DNA of 32,316 nucleotides from JAJPKE01 sp052143275. GTDB taxonomy: Bacteria > Chloroflexota > Ktedonobacteria > Ktedonobacterales > JADMIN01. The stretch is from NCBI GenBank assembly GCA_052143275.1, contig JBKQTH010000331.1:1-32316 (forward strand), read 5' to 3'. Position 1 is the first letter of the stretch. Every line of letters starts with the position of its first letter. The position numbers and the translations under genes were made by a program. Below the pieces are notes generated by a model. That model saw only the letters and a list, made by a program, of their open reading frames with translations, did not search any database and had not been told where the DNA came from. This document shows positions 8,955 to 16,710 of this stretch, piece by piece.

Positions 8955-10715
8955 CTAGCTCTTAAAGATCGAGATTGGTGCGCTATGGTGAAGGAGTGGC
9001 GCCGACTCACGCGTGCGCGCCGCCAAAACCTCCTCATCGAAGTGGCTTAGCCATTCGAGAGGCGCGTCTTTACTTTCACCACCATGTGGCGTAATACGCT
9101 GGCGCACCCGGCAGATCACCGGCGTATTGATGGCGCTTCCTGCGACAATAGCTTGCCCTTTGGAGAGCGCCGGCAAGTTATCCAGTAGATCCCGTCCGAC
9201 ACCTTCGACAGCGGTGGCGACGCTCTTCTGGTCGACCTCGTTGACGATACGCATGATACACTGAGTCAAACACTGGCTGAGTACGTCTGCGTCTAACTTG
9301 CCAGGACGCTGGCTAATGAGCCCAATGCCTATGCCAAACTTGCGCCCCTCGGCCAGGACCTGCTTCAAGATTCCGGTCGAAACCGCCTCACCATCGTGCG
9401 GAGCAAAGTGGTGCGCCTCCTCGATCAAGATAAAGACCGGATAAGGGAGATACTTCTCATCTCCCGGCTGTACCTTGTGCCGCTCTGTCTCCAGTCGGGC
9501 ATTATAGACTCGGCGAAGCAGCGTGGCCACGATCACCTGCTGGTCACGCTCATCCACCTCATTAAGTTGGAGAACTGTACACTGGCCAGGTTGGAAAATC
9601 TCTCGTAGCTCCAGATGCTGGAAGGGGTCGAAAACAAAGTTGTTTCGCTCCAGGCGCTCGTCGATCTTCCAACTTAGCGCGGCGACAGTGCTATTGCCGC
9701 TATCGTCACTGCTCTCCTCATTCTTATTTTGCCCCACAGCCACGACCGCATCTTTTAGCTCTTTGGCAGTCCAGGGTTGCCCTTTCTTGGCATTCCGTAC
9801 CCGCTCATAAGCCTGACCAAGGTAGTGATGCTGCTTGTCAGTCATACCGGGAAGTAAATAGCGCAGATCCGCGAGGCTGAGCGTGCTCAGCCTCACCTTG
9901 ACCTGATCGTGAAGGTAGACGCGCGCTCTGGCGTGATAGCGCTGCCGACGACGAGGGCTGCGCTTCCCTGTGTCTTGAGATTCTCCGATCTCTTCCCCTT
10001 CACCAAACTCCCGGTAATTAGCAACTTCTTGCAAAGTGTTGTACTCGCCATGCGGATCAATGATGAGCACTGCGGCTCGATTATAGGGGGACATCAATTC
10101 TTCGATTAGCACGCTGGCCAGGTAGCTCTTGCCGGCACCGGTGCTGGCGATGATTGCCAGGTGTGTGCTTACCACTTCCTTTACATCCAGCACTACCGGT
10201 ACGTGGCCTTCGCCCCGAGTCAGCAGCGAACCGATAGTTGCGCTGCCGGTCGCACCCGGCTGCTTGCGAGACAGCACCCTGCCAAGAAGCGCATCATTGG
10301 CCAGGTAAATCGGTGTACCGGAGCTTGGCGGTATCCAGGGATTGACAAAGGTGCCAAGCTCGCTGTCGTAGTAACCCATGATAGCGACATGCAGTTCAAA
10401 CAGCGAAGCAGCCTCCTGATCATAGCCTACCAGGGCGGCTACCTGGCCTGGAGCTACTTCCGGCTCGGAGAGAAATGTGTCGGGATAAAGCTGTACCGCT
10501 ACCCGGCGCTGTATGCGACCAAGTACGTAGCGAGATGCCCGGTCGCTTTCTGGCGTATTGGCCACCGGCTCAGCTCCGGAGGCTTCGAGTTCGTAATAAA
10601 CGTATTCGCCGTTTTTCAGCAATCTCTGTTCATCACGTGAGATGAAGGTATAGTCGTGTATAGTTTCTCCTGGGCCCTTGGTTATTCCTACTGGCCCGTT
10701 CGTCTTGCTGGTCAT
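8955..10715 (-). CDS. herA: HerA-type hexameric DNA-translocating ATPase
   Basis: A FtsK/HerA-superfamily ATPase that pumps double-stranded DNA, usually paired with a nuclease in end processing or phage defence. The 586-aa product has an N-terminal HAS-barrel-like part (GRIQRRVAVQLYP region, 60-120), Walker A ASTGAGKSYL near 190-199, Walker B AVLIIDPHGEY near 215-225, a second acidic motif FILIEEAHHFAP, and the C-terminal ISQRPGKLDADVLSQC segment with the family Arg/Gln residues. It follows the HAS-barrel-like gene after only 12 bp, in a minus-strand unit with a one-TM protein and an HD hydrolase. No NurA-like nuclease gene is adjacent, which is atypical compared with the archaeal pair. Confidence 0.9.
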   Translation of the reverse strand: MTSKTNGPVGITKGPGETIHDYTFISRDEQRLLKNGEYVYYELEASGAEPVANTPESDRASRYVLGRIQRRVAVQLYPDTFLSEPEVAPGQVAALVGYDQEAASLFELHVAIMGYYDSELGTFVNPWIPPSSGTPIYLANDALLGRVLSRKQPGATGSATIGSLLTRGEGHVPVVLDVKEVVSTHLAIIASTGAGKSYLASVLIEELMSPYNRAAVLIIDPHGEYNTLQEVANYREFGEGEEIGESQDTGKRSPRRRQRYHARARVYLHDQVKVRLSTLSLADLRYLLPGMTDKQHHYLGQAYERVRNAKKGQPWTAKELKDAVVAVGQNKNEESSDDSGNSTVAALSWKIDERLERNNFVFDPFQHLELREIFQPGQCTVLQLNEVDERDQQVIVATLLRRVYNARLETERHKVQPGDEKYLPYPVFILIEEAHHFAPHDGEAVSTGILKQVLAEGRKFGIGIGLISQRPGKLDADVLSQCLTQCIMRIVNEVDQKSVATAVEGVGRDLLDNLPALSKGQAIVAGSAINTPVICRVRQRITPHGGESKDAPLEWLSHFDEEVLAARTRESAPLLHHSAPISIFKS

Positions 10716-10727
10716 CTGCTACCCTGC

Positions 10728-11402
10728 CTATCCTGCCGTCTCTACCTTCATTTTCCAAGCGAAGTTGCGCTTAACAATGGAGAGCAGCGCTCTGTTCTCC
10801 GGGAACAGCCACTCCAGGCGTTCAATGGTGCGAAGCATTGCCACTGGCAGCAGCGAATGGTCGATCGTCAGCGCGTGGGCAAGATAGCCCATGTGAAGAT
10901 ATGGACGTGAGCCACCGGGAGTGCCGTGGTCGGCAAAATAGTGAAAAGCGCTCAACCCGGAGTCGTCCAGGCCGGAAACTTCCGCGCCAAGGTCAAGCGC
11001 CAGCGCTGGAACGCCATGTGACACTTGTGTGACGGTTGAAGCTGCGCCCACGGCCATGGTGCCGAGCAGGAGAATTGAAACCAATACCGCGCGTTCGGAG
11101 AGGTAATCCGGCGAGAAGAGCTGGACCTGGTCATCATTTGAGAGCCGAGGCCCAAGGGTCCCAAAGGACGGATTGACTAGAATGGTGTCGTATATCATGC
11201 CTATGGCCCAGGAGATCGCAACATCTGCCCCGCGTCCGGAGACTATCTCCGGCGAATGGCGTAGTTGAACCCGCACAAAGTTGCCAAATGCATAGTCCGC
11301 AGGTTGTGGCGGTCTCGCTACCTCGCCCTGGGTAAACACCTGGCACGTATAGCGCACGTGTGACTCCGAGTGTACGATTTTGCCGATGCTGCTCTCTGCC
11401 AT
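10728..11402 (-). CDS. HerA-associated protein with HAS-barrel-like N-terminus
   Basis: A 224-aa protein I cannot assign to a named family. Its N-terminus (GKIVHSESHVRYTCQVF, then FVRVQL) looks like an HAS barrel, the small beta-barrel found at the N-terminus of HerA ATPases. The rest is mixed and includes a hydrophobic stretch (AVLVSILLLGTMAVGAA) that may be a buried helix. No nuclease signature such as the NurA acidic motifs is evident. ATG at 11402 has AGGGGGTGG upstream, and the gene ends 12 bp before herA, so the two are almost certainly translated from one mRNA. A structural partner or regulator of HerA is the likely role, by inference from position. Confidence 0.7.
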   Translation of the reverse strand: MAESSIGKIVHSESHVRYTCQVFTQGEVARPPQPADYAFGNFVRVQLRHSPEIVSGRGADVAISWAIGMIYDTILVNPSFGTLGPRLSNDDQVQLFSPDYLSERAVLVSILLLGTMAVGAASTVTQVSHGVPALALDLGAEVSGLDDSGLSAFHYFADHGTPGGSRPYLHMGYLAHALTIDHSLLPVAMLRTIERLEWLFPENRALLSIVKRNFAWKMKVETAG

Positions 11403-11475
11403 GGCTCACCACCCCCTGTTCCCAAGCCAAAATTATAACACCTACCGTATAGAACAAACGAGCGACATAGGACTC

Positions 11476-11970
11476 TTACTTTTGGGGGTGTAGTGTCGGG
11501 GTCGGTGAAGAAATTGGTGACAGTATCGGCGTGGCCATGACTCCAGGATGTAACAGACTCGCACCGATCGCGCCCAGCTTGAGCAGACCAATACAGGACA
11601 GCACCGTGAGTAAGAGGACCATGGAGAGCACAGCTATGCTCCGCCAACGGGATACGGGGCGGAAGCGTTTCGGCGGCTTGATCGTGCGGGTCTTGGGACG
11701 CGCTACCGGGTGTTGCCCGGTAATCGAAAAGTGCACCTGCTGCGGGACAAGTTCCTCTTGCCTGACCCATTTATCTTCGGGTACTTGGGGATAGATCCCC
11801 GAGGCTCCAGGGAGCAGCATGCTCTTGCCTGCTGCACTCTCTGGTGGCGCCAAAGGGAAATCATAAGGCAGAGGTAGTGGGTGATGCCGGCTGCTCTCTT
11901 GGCTTTGCGATACCTTGTCACTCATCGGGTACGATTTGCCGGTATCAGTCGATGGGAAGTCTTCGGCCAT
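11476..11970 (-). CDS. Proline-rich single-pass membrane protein
   Basis: The start is set at ATG 11970 because AAGGAGAT lies about seven bases upstream. Longer versions would run into the HD gene and lack a ribosome binding site. The 164-aa product has about 110 hydrophilic, Pro/Ser-rich residues, then a basic patch (KTRTIKPPKRFRPVSRWR), one transmembrane helix (IAVLSMVLLLTVLSCIGLL) and a short Pro/Thr tail. The positive-inside rule puts the N-terminus in the cytoplasm and the tail outside. It lies between the HD hydrolase and the HAS-barrel/HerA pair on the same strand. The function is unknown. Confidence 0.7.
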   Translation of the reverse strand: MAEDFPSTDTGKSYPMSDKVSQSQESSRHHPLPLPYDFPLAPPESAAGKSMLLPGASGIYPQVPEDKWVRQEELVPQQVHFSITGQHPVARPKTRTIKPPKRFRPVSRWRSIAVLSMVLLLTVLSCIGLLKLGAIGASLLHPGVMATPILSPISSPTPTLHPQK

Positions 11971-12136
11971 TAGACAATCTCCTTGAGCTGCCAACCGAGC
12001 AGTGGACAGCGTAGAAGAGTTTACCGCCATGTCGGGTATCCGGCTTATTCTAGTAGACGCCTGCCGGTTCGCTATATTATACCGGATAGTACCGGAGTCT
12101 CCTCTGGCAAGTGAGCAAGCGACGGTAGCTAGGCCG

Positions 12137-13663
12137 CTACAGGCTGGGGATGCTCTCGAGCACTGGTAAGAGCAGCGACTCCGCCTGGGACAGCGCCACA
12201 TCCCTTACCGGCTCGCTGGTGACTATACGGAGCCGTCGCTGATGCTGTTCGTAGATGCCGAGATCACTGGGCCGCTGGCCGGTAGCTTCGGTCCAGCTCA
12301 TTTTTGCAGCCATGCCGATGGGTGGCCGGCTGAAACTTACCTGCACGTCCATCTCCCACTTTTCCGGCTTAGGGATGTCCAGAAGAACCTCATGCGGTGC
12401 CACACTCACGTCCAATCCATCATCGAGCGCAGCCGCCAAAGCCAACTCCACCCGGCGACGTTTGGGCTGATCCCAGAAAAGTGCATCGAGCAGGCTAAAC
12501 AACTTTCCGGCACGTGCGCTGACCTCTAGCAGAACTTTGTAAGGACGGCGCATGCGTAGCGCAAAGACCAGCTCGCGAGTCCCCTGTGGCATGTACTCCC
12601 TGCCCAAGAGCTCCAATAACGAGGCATCATCATGTCCACCCAGCTGATCGGGAAGTAGCTGCTTGGTTTCCATTGCCTCCTGTACCGCTCGGAGCAACAT
12701 GGCCATCATTGCGCGGTTGGTGTGATGCCAGTAGACATTGTCAAACATCTCCTGCCGTGCGTGCAGCAACGAATTCAATGGGCTGATACCTTTATCTCTG
12801 ACTCCTAGCTGTTGGCTATCGGCATTGGAAAGTATGCAGAGCGAGCCGAGCAGTCTAGAGACGTCGACGCCGCCATAAGGAACATTACAGGCGCGGGCGT
12901 CTCGCGGCAGGTAGTCGAGTTTGTCGACATCGAGTGGTCCACTGAGCAGGCGGATTAACAATGCATCGGTCCTGGATAGGCTGGCATGGTCACGCGGTGG
13001 GTCGACCAAGTCTGCGACTCGTCCCGACTCGAGTCCATGCCGCTGCAAGACGGCAGCAATATTGCCAGTTTCGATCAATTTCCGGCCGGCGCGCTCGTGT
13101 GGAACGATGGGATGCCCCAGCTCTTCAATTGCGTGTGAAAAGGGGTAGTGGCCGACATCGTGCAACAATGCTGCGGCCAGGACCGTGCGCATTTCCGTGA
13201 CATCGATGCGTATGGCAGAGGTATGAGCTAACATCCATGCCTGCAGATTTAGCAGCGCACGCCGCATGAGGTAATAAACTCCCAGACTATGTTCGAAGCG
13301 TGTGTGGGTCGCTCCTGGCCATACTCGATAACAAAAGCCGAGTTGCTTCACCCCTTGTAGACGAACGAACTCGGGTGTAGCAATCAGATCAAGCTCGAGC
13401 GGGCTCAATGGAATGAGATCATAGAGGCTGTCGCGAATTGTGCTTTGGGGGAGAATATCGAAGAAACCCAAAGCCAGCTCGCGCTCTAGCAGGCTGCGGG
13501 TATCGTCCCTTCGTTCCGCACGCGCCGTTGTGCGGTCTTCACCATGGCGCCGGCCGCCTCCACGCCTGCCGGTACCGCTGGCTACCTGCTCGAATTGTGT
13601 CTCTGGTGCAATATCAGAAGTATGCGAAGTGTCAGATGTATTAGGTGAATTAGGCTTACTCAT
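12137..13663 (-). CDS. HD-domain phosphohydrolase (dNTPase/SAMHD1-like)
   Basis: A metal-dependent phosphohydrolase of the HD superfamily, 508 aa. The signature residues are visible: HTRFEHSLGV with His125, LLHDVGHYPFSH with His168-Asp169, and the distal GPLDVDKLDYLPRDA with the last metal Asp near 260. Family relatives hydrolyse dNTPs to nucleosides or act on other phosphates. The first 60 or so residues are low-complexity, Ser/Thr- then Arg/Gly-rich, and are probably disordered. It heads the minus-strand unit that leads through a membrane protein and a HAS-barrel-like protein to HerA. A nucleotide-pool enzyme beside a DNA translocase hints at a DNA-maintenance role, but this is inference. 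Confidence 0.88.
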   Translation of the reverse strand: MSKPNSPNTSDTSHTSDIAPETQFEQVASGTGRRGGGRRHGEDRTTARAERRDDTRSLLERELALGFFDILPQSTIRDSLYDLIPLSPLELDLIATPEFVRLQGVKQLGFCYRVWPGATHTRFEHSLGVYYLMRRALLNLQAWMLAHTSAIRIDVTEMRTVLAAALLHDVGHYPFSHAIEELGHPIVPHERAGRKLIETGNIAAVLQRHGLESGRVADLVDPPRDHASLSRTDALLIRLLSGPLDVDKLDYLPRDARACNVPYGGVDVSRLLGSLCILSNADSQQLGVRDKGISPLNSLLHARQEMFDNVYWHHTNRAMMAMLLRAVQEAMETKQLLPDQLGGHDDASLLELLGREYMPQGTRELVFALRMRRPYKVLLEVSARAGKLFSLLDALFWDQPKRRRVELALAAALDDGLDVSVAPHEVLLDIPKPEKWEMDVQVSFSRPPIGMAAKMSWTEATGQRPSDLGIYEQHQRRLRIVTSEPVRDVALSQAESLLLPVLESIPSL

Positions 13664-13770
13664 GGCCTGAGCATTGTACCGCTGGCCGGTCCAGTGTGTC
13701 TAGTCAAAAACGTCCGTCCTCGGCATAACTTATGCAAGTGAGTGGTCCAGAACACCAGGGAGGCTACACA

Positions 13771-14898
13771 ATGACTGCAAGCAAGCTACCTCACAACGAT
13801 GGCAGTCTATGTAGTCGAGCACAGCGTAGTGCAAGTCTGGTAGCTCTTTGCCTCTTGCTTGTAGTTGGTTTCGTGGCCTGTAACCAGTCGACCAGCGGAA
13901 GCCAGGCCTCGGCTACGGTCTATGTGCCGCCCAGCGCTCAAGATCTGCAACAAACGGTGATCAATGTCATTAATGTGGCGCAGCCTTCGGTCGTCCAGAT
14001 CACTGGGCAGAGCAGCCAGGGCGGCTCTGTCGGCTCCGGTGAAATTCTGGATAGTAACGGGTACATTGTAACCAACGATCACGTGGTGAGTGGATTCTCC
14101 AATTTGAGCGTGCAGCTCTCCGACGGCAAGCAATATAGCGCATCTCTGGTCGGCGCATCCCCTCAGGATGACCTGGCGGTAGTGCGGATTCACGCCAGCG
14201 GCCTGCGTCCCATCAATATTGGAAATTCGAATCAGGTAGAGGTCGGCCAGTTTGCCATTGCACTGGGCAGTCCGCTTGGACTCGAGCAATCGGCTACCCT
14301 CGGCATAGTCAGCGCGCTGGATCGTAGCGCTGGTGAAGGCTCCGGCGGCCCGGCTTCCGTGCTCGTGGGCCTGATCCAGACGAGCGCGCCGATCAACCCC
14401 GGCAATAGCGGTGGTGCGCTGGTCGATCTGCAGGGTGCCCTCATCGGCGTGCCTACCCTGGCGGTGGCCAATCCGGAGAGCGGCGCCGCCGCCAACGGCA
14501 TTGGTTTTGCCATACCGTCCAACCGGGTGACGTTTGTTGCCGACCAACTGATAAAGTACGGCAAGCTAATCAATAGTGGTCAGGGCTATCTTGGGATACA
14601 GGCGGTAGATGTCACGCCCAATATCGCCTCTGCCTACAGTTTGCCGGTGCAGAGCGGCATTCTGGTATCAGGCTTCTCCAACGATGCCGCCGGCCGGAGC
14701 CCAGCTCAGCAAGCGGGCATTCAGACCAGCGATATCATCGTCGACGTCAACGGTCAGCCGGTAGCTAATAGTAGCGCGTTGGCCTCGGATTTGCTTGCGC
14801 TGGCCCCTGGGACAAAGATCACGGTTACCGTTGTGCGCGGATCATCTCGACCAACGATTATGGTGACTCTTGGTGAGCGTCCGGTGAGTGCGAGTTAA
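13771..14898 (+). CDS. Lipoprotein-anchored HtrA/DegP-type serine protease with PDZ domain
   Basis: An envelope quality-control protease. From ATG 13771 (GGGAGG seven bases upstream; ATG 13732 lacks an SD) it has 375 aa. A lipoprotein signal ends at VVGFVAC, Cys near 37. The trypsin-like domain shows the triad as TNDHVVSG (His about 104), QDDLAVV (Asp about 134) and NPGNSGGAL (Ser about 213). A single C-terminal PDZ domain includes GYLGI and the SPAQQAGIQTSDIIVDVNGQPV region. Tethering by a lipid rather than a TM helix is less common in this family. It is divergent from the HD gene and converges with prfB. Confidence 0.92.
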   Translation: MTASKLPHNDGSLCSRAQRSASLVALCLLLVVGFVACNQSTSGSQASATVYVPPSAQDLQQTVINVINVAQPSVVQITGQSSQGGSVGSGEILDSNGYIVTNDHVVSGFSNLSVQLSDGKQYSASLVGASPQDDLAVVRIHASGLRPINIGNSNQVEVGQFAIALGSPLGLEQSATLGIVSALDRSAGEGSGGPASVLVGLIQTSAPINPGNSGGALVDLQGALIGVPTLAVANPESGAAANGIGFAIPSNRVTFVADQLIKYGKLINSGQGYLGIQAVDVTPNIASAYSLPVQSGILVSGFSNDAAGRSPAQQAGIQTSDIIVDVNGQPVANSSALASDLLALAPGTKITVTVVRGSSRPTIMVTLGERPVSAS

Positions 14899-14915
14899 TC
14901 CGGGCCGCCCTCCGT

Positions 14916-16029
14916 TCACACGTTGGCGGTTTCGCCGGCGCGAGCGGTTAGATTAGCCTCGATAAATCGATCCATGTCACCGTTGAGATAGCCGGTGGTG
15001 TCACCCTGTTCGGCTCCAGTGCGATGATCCTTGACCAGACTATAGGGATGAATAGTGACAGTACGGATCTGGTTACCGAAGTCCGCCTCTACATGTACAC
15101 CCTTTAGACGAGCCTGTTCCCGCTCACGCTCTTCAAGCTGCTGTTCATAGATGCGCGACTTCAAGACCCGCAGCGCAAGCTCGCGATTCTGAATCTGGGA
15201 GCGTTCATTCTGGCAGGTCACCACGATGCCGGTTGGCTTGTGGCGCATTCGCACCGCCGAGTCAGTTTTGTTGAGATGCTGACCGCCTTTGCCGGTGGAT
15301 CGGAACGTATCCACCTCGATATCCTCTGGACGAATGGTAACCTCTATCGGCTCGTCGCCGATATCCGGCATAATCTCGACTTTGGCGAATGACGTCTGGC
15401 GACGGTGAGCGGCGTCAAAGGGAGAAAGACGGATAAGCCGGTGGGCGCCAGCTTCGCCGCGTAGGTATCCATAGGCGTAGGGGCCGGTCACGCTGAAGGT
15501 GGTGCTCTTGATGCCGGCCTCCTCACCGGGCATTTCATCGAGGAGCTCTACCGCATAGCCATGCGACTCCGCCCAGCGCATATAAGCGCGCTGAAGCATC
15601 TCTACCCAATCCTGTGCGTCGGTGCCGCCATTGCCGGCATGGATGGAGACGATAGCTGAGGAGGCATCGTGCTCGCCATTTAGTAGCAGCTTGAACCGCT
15701 GCTGTCCCAGTTCCTGGTCGATCTCCGCCAGCGCCGCGACTATTTCGGCTTCCAGAACAGCATCTGGTGAAGCTTCGAGCATATGGGCCAGTTCATGCAA
15801 CTCCTGGAGCCGCGACTGAAGGGATTCCCAGGTAGTCACCTCATCGCGCAGCCGGCTGAGCCGCCGCATCTGCGCTTGCGCGTTTCCACGATCCGCGTAA
15901 AAATCCGGCGACGCGGATTCCTGCTCGATGGCATCTATCTCTTGTGTTTTGTCGGCGAGGTCAAAGATGCACCGCGATTTCGTTCACGCGTGCCCGTGTG
16001 GCCTCGATCCGGTTAGTTAGGTCACTCAT
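14916..16029 (-). CDS. prfB: Peptide chain release factor 2, expressed by programmed +1 frameshift
   Basis: It recognises UGA and UAA stop codons and releases the nascent chain. The gene is in two frames. Codons 1-22 from ATG 16029 read MSDLTNRIEATRARVNEIAV and then HL, ending at CTT TGA (15966-15961). Skipping one T continues in the frame DLADKTQEI and on to the end at 14916. The joined product is 370 aa, the usual RF2 length, with SPF (codon recognition) at 202-204 and GGQ (peptidyl hydrolysis) at 248-250. Annotating only the downstream frame from ATG 15869 would lose 53 residues. It is convergent with the HtrA-like gene, and the upstream neighbour is the divergent tRNA promoter. Confidence 0.96.
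15960..15966 (-). other. prfB: RF2 +1 programmed frameshift site (CTT TGA C)
   Basis: The minus strand reads GCG GTG CAT CTT TGA C. CTT TGA C is the canonical autoregulatory slippery stop of bacterial prfB. The purine-rich GCGGTG lies three bases upstream of CTT, the spacing used by the internal SD-like element in E. coli, though here it is a weak match. Low RF2 would let ribosomes pause at UGA and slip by +1, restoring full-length RF2. Confidence 0.95.
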
Positions 16030-16097
16030 GCCCGCATGATATGCCTTAAGTGGCCAAGACGTCAAGGGTACGTGCCCCTTACTCCAAGCTCGCCAGG

Positions 16098-16127
16098 TTG
16101 ACAGACCCTAACGGTTTGCGGTATACT
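16098..16127 (+). promoter_or_regulatory. Promoter of the tRNA-fMet gene
   Basis: Consensus TTGACA (16098-16103), an 18-base spacer, then TATACT (16122-16127). This places the start of transcription about five bases before the mature tRNA 5' end. It is the strongest promoter match in the window, as expected for a stable RNA gene. Confidence 0.88.
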
Positions 16128-16138
16128 CGTTGTTGCAT

Positions 16139-16548
16139 CGCGGGGTAGAGCAGTGGTTAGCTCGTCGGGCTCGATTCCGTGAAATGACGAGATCGGCTAT
16201 GGCAGTGAGATTCACTTAGTCGAAGCCGGCAAGCGCCAACGAAGACCAAGATCTGCCGATTATGGTGGCGCGTGTGACTCGCTTTCACAATGGGCTGCGT
16301 GTGAGGAAACTCGCACGCGAACACCTCACAAATTCGGGGAAGCCGTTGGCAGGGTAATCCCGAGCGAAGCTCTTGAGGATGAATAATCCTGATAGAGAAC
16401 GTGTAGAGACTTGATGTGAGGCACCCTAACGGACCATGCCGAGGGTGAAGGGAAAGTCCAGACTACAAACCGACTTTGTCGGGCAGTGAAAGCTGTAGTA
16501 GCAAGCATAACCCGGAGGTCGCCGGTTCGAATCCGGCCCCCGCTACCA
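16139..16548 (+). tRNA. Initiator tRNA-fMet (CAT), split by a group I intron
   Basis: Exons 16139-16171 and 16506-16548 join to a 76-nt tRNA closely resembling bacterial initiator tRNA. Hallmarks: position 1 C faces U72 with no Watson-Crick pair; the anticodon stem has three consecutive G-C pairs next to the loop (GGG/CCC); anticodon CAT is at 16506-16508; the T arm is GCCGG-TTCGAAT-CCGGC; CCA is encoded. The 5' exon ends at U33 and the 3' exon starts at C34, so the intron sits immediately before the anticodon. Standard scanners may miss it or report only the 3' half. Confidence 0.93.
16172..16505 (+). ncRNA. Group I self-splicing intron (334 nt, no ORF)
   Basis: The core can be folded by eye. 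P3: CCTCACA 16324-16330 with TGTGAGG 16415-16421. P4: TTCGGG 16333-16338 with CCCGAG 16359-16364. P6 hairpin 16376-16390. P7: GACT 16408-16411 with AGTC 16455-16458. P8: CACCCT 16422-16427 with AGGGTG 16442-16447. P9: CTACA/TGTAG and an inner CCGAC/GTCGG at 16463-16498. P, Q, R and S elements occur in order (AATTCGGGGAAGC, AATCCCGAGCGAAGC, GTAGAGACTTGATG, AAGGGAAAGTCC). The 5' exon ends in U and the intron ends in G, as group I chemistry requires. P1 is not settled; GGCT at 16195-16198 is one candidate internal guide. There is no homing-endonuclease gene. The subgroup is probably IC3, as in other bacterial tRNA introns (tentative). Confidence 0.92.
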
Positions 16549-16554
16549 ATTACG

Positions 16555-16591
16555 CCCTCATACATATCCTAAGTGTGTGAGGGTATTTTTT
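16555..16591 (+). terminator. Rho-independent terminator after tRNA-fMet
   Basis: A 10-bp stem, CCCTCATACA (16555-16564) with TGTGTGAGGG (16574-16583), one G-U pair and a nine-base loop, is followed by TATTTTTT. It ends exactly where the next tRNA begins, so tRNA-Met expression would depend on read-through or another promoter. Confidence 0.8.
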
Positions 16592-16667
16592 GGCGGGGTA
16601 GCTCAGTGGTTAGAGCAGTGGCTTCATAAGCCATGTGTCGTGGGTTCAAATCCCTCCCCCGCTACCA
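16592..16667 (+). tRNA. tRNA-Met (CAT), elongator type
   Basis: A 76-nt cloverleaf: acceptor GGCGGGG/CCCCGCT with a G1-U72 wobble, D arm with GTGGTTA, anticodon stem GTGGC/GCCAT with loop TTCATAA (anticodon 16625-16627), T loop TTCAAAT, encoded CCA. Pairing at 1-72 and the non-initiator anticodon stem argue for elongator tRNA-Met. A tRNA-Ile2 whose CAT is modified to lysidine cannot be excluded from sequence. Its 3' end abuts a decayed integrase gene, consistent with use as an attachment site. Confidence 0.9.
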
Positions 16668-16710
16668 AGTGGCAGCACTCCCTCTCTACATAGCGCCACA
16701 AATCCAGAGT

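Noticed and set aside
13664..13720. TTGACT and TACAAT upstream of the HD gene on the minus strand
   Set aside because: The spacing of about 23 bases is too long for a standard promoter.
16326..16565. Minus-strand 79-aa open frame over the tRNA-fMet gene
   Set aside because: It lies antisense to the intron core and 3' exon; the conserved RNA structure explains the sequence.
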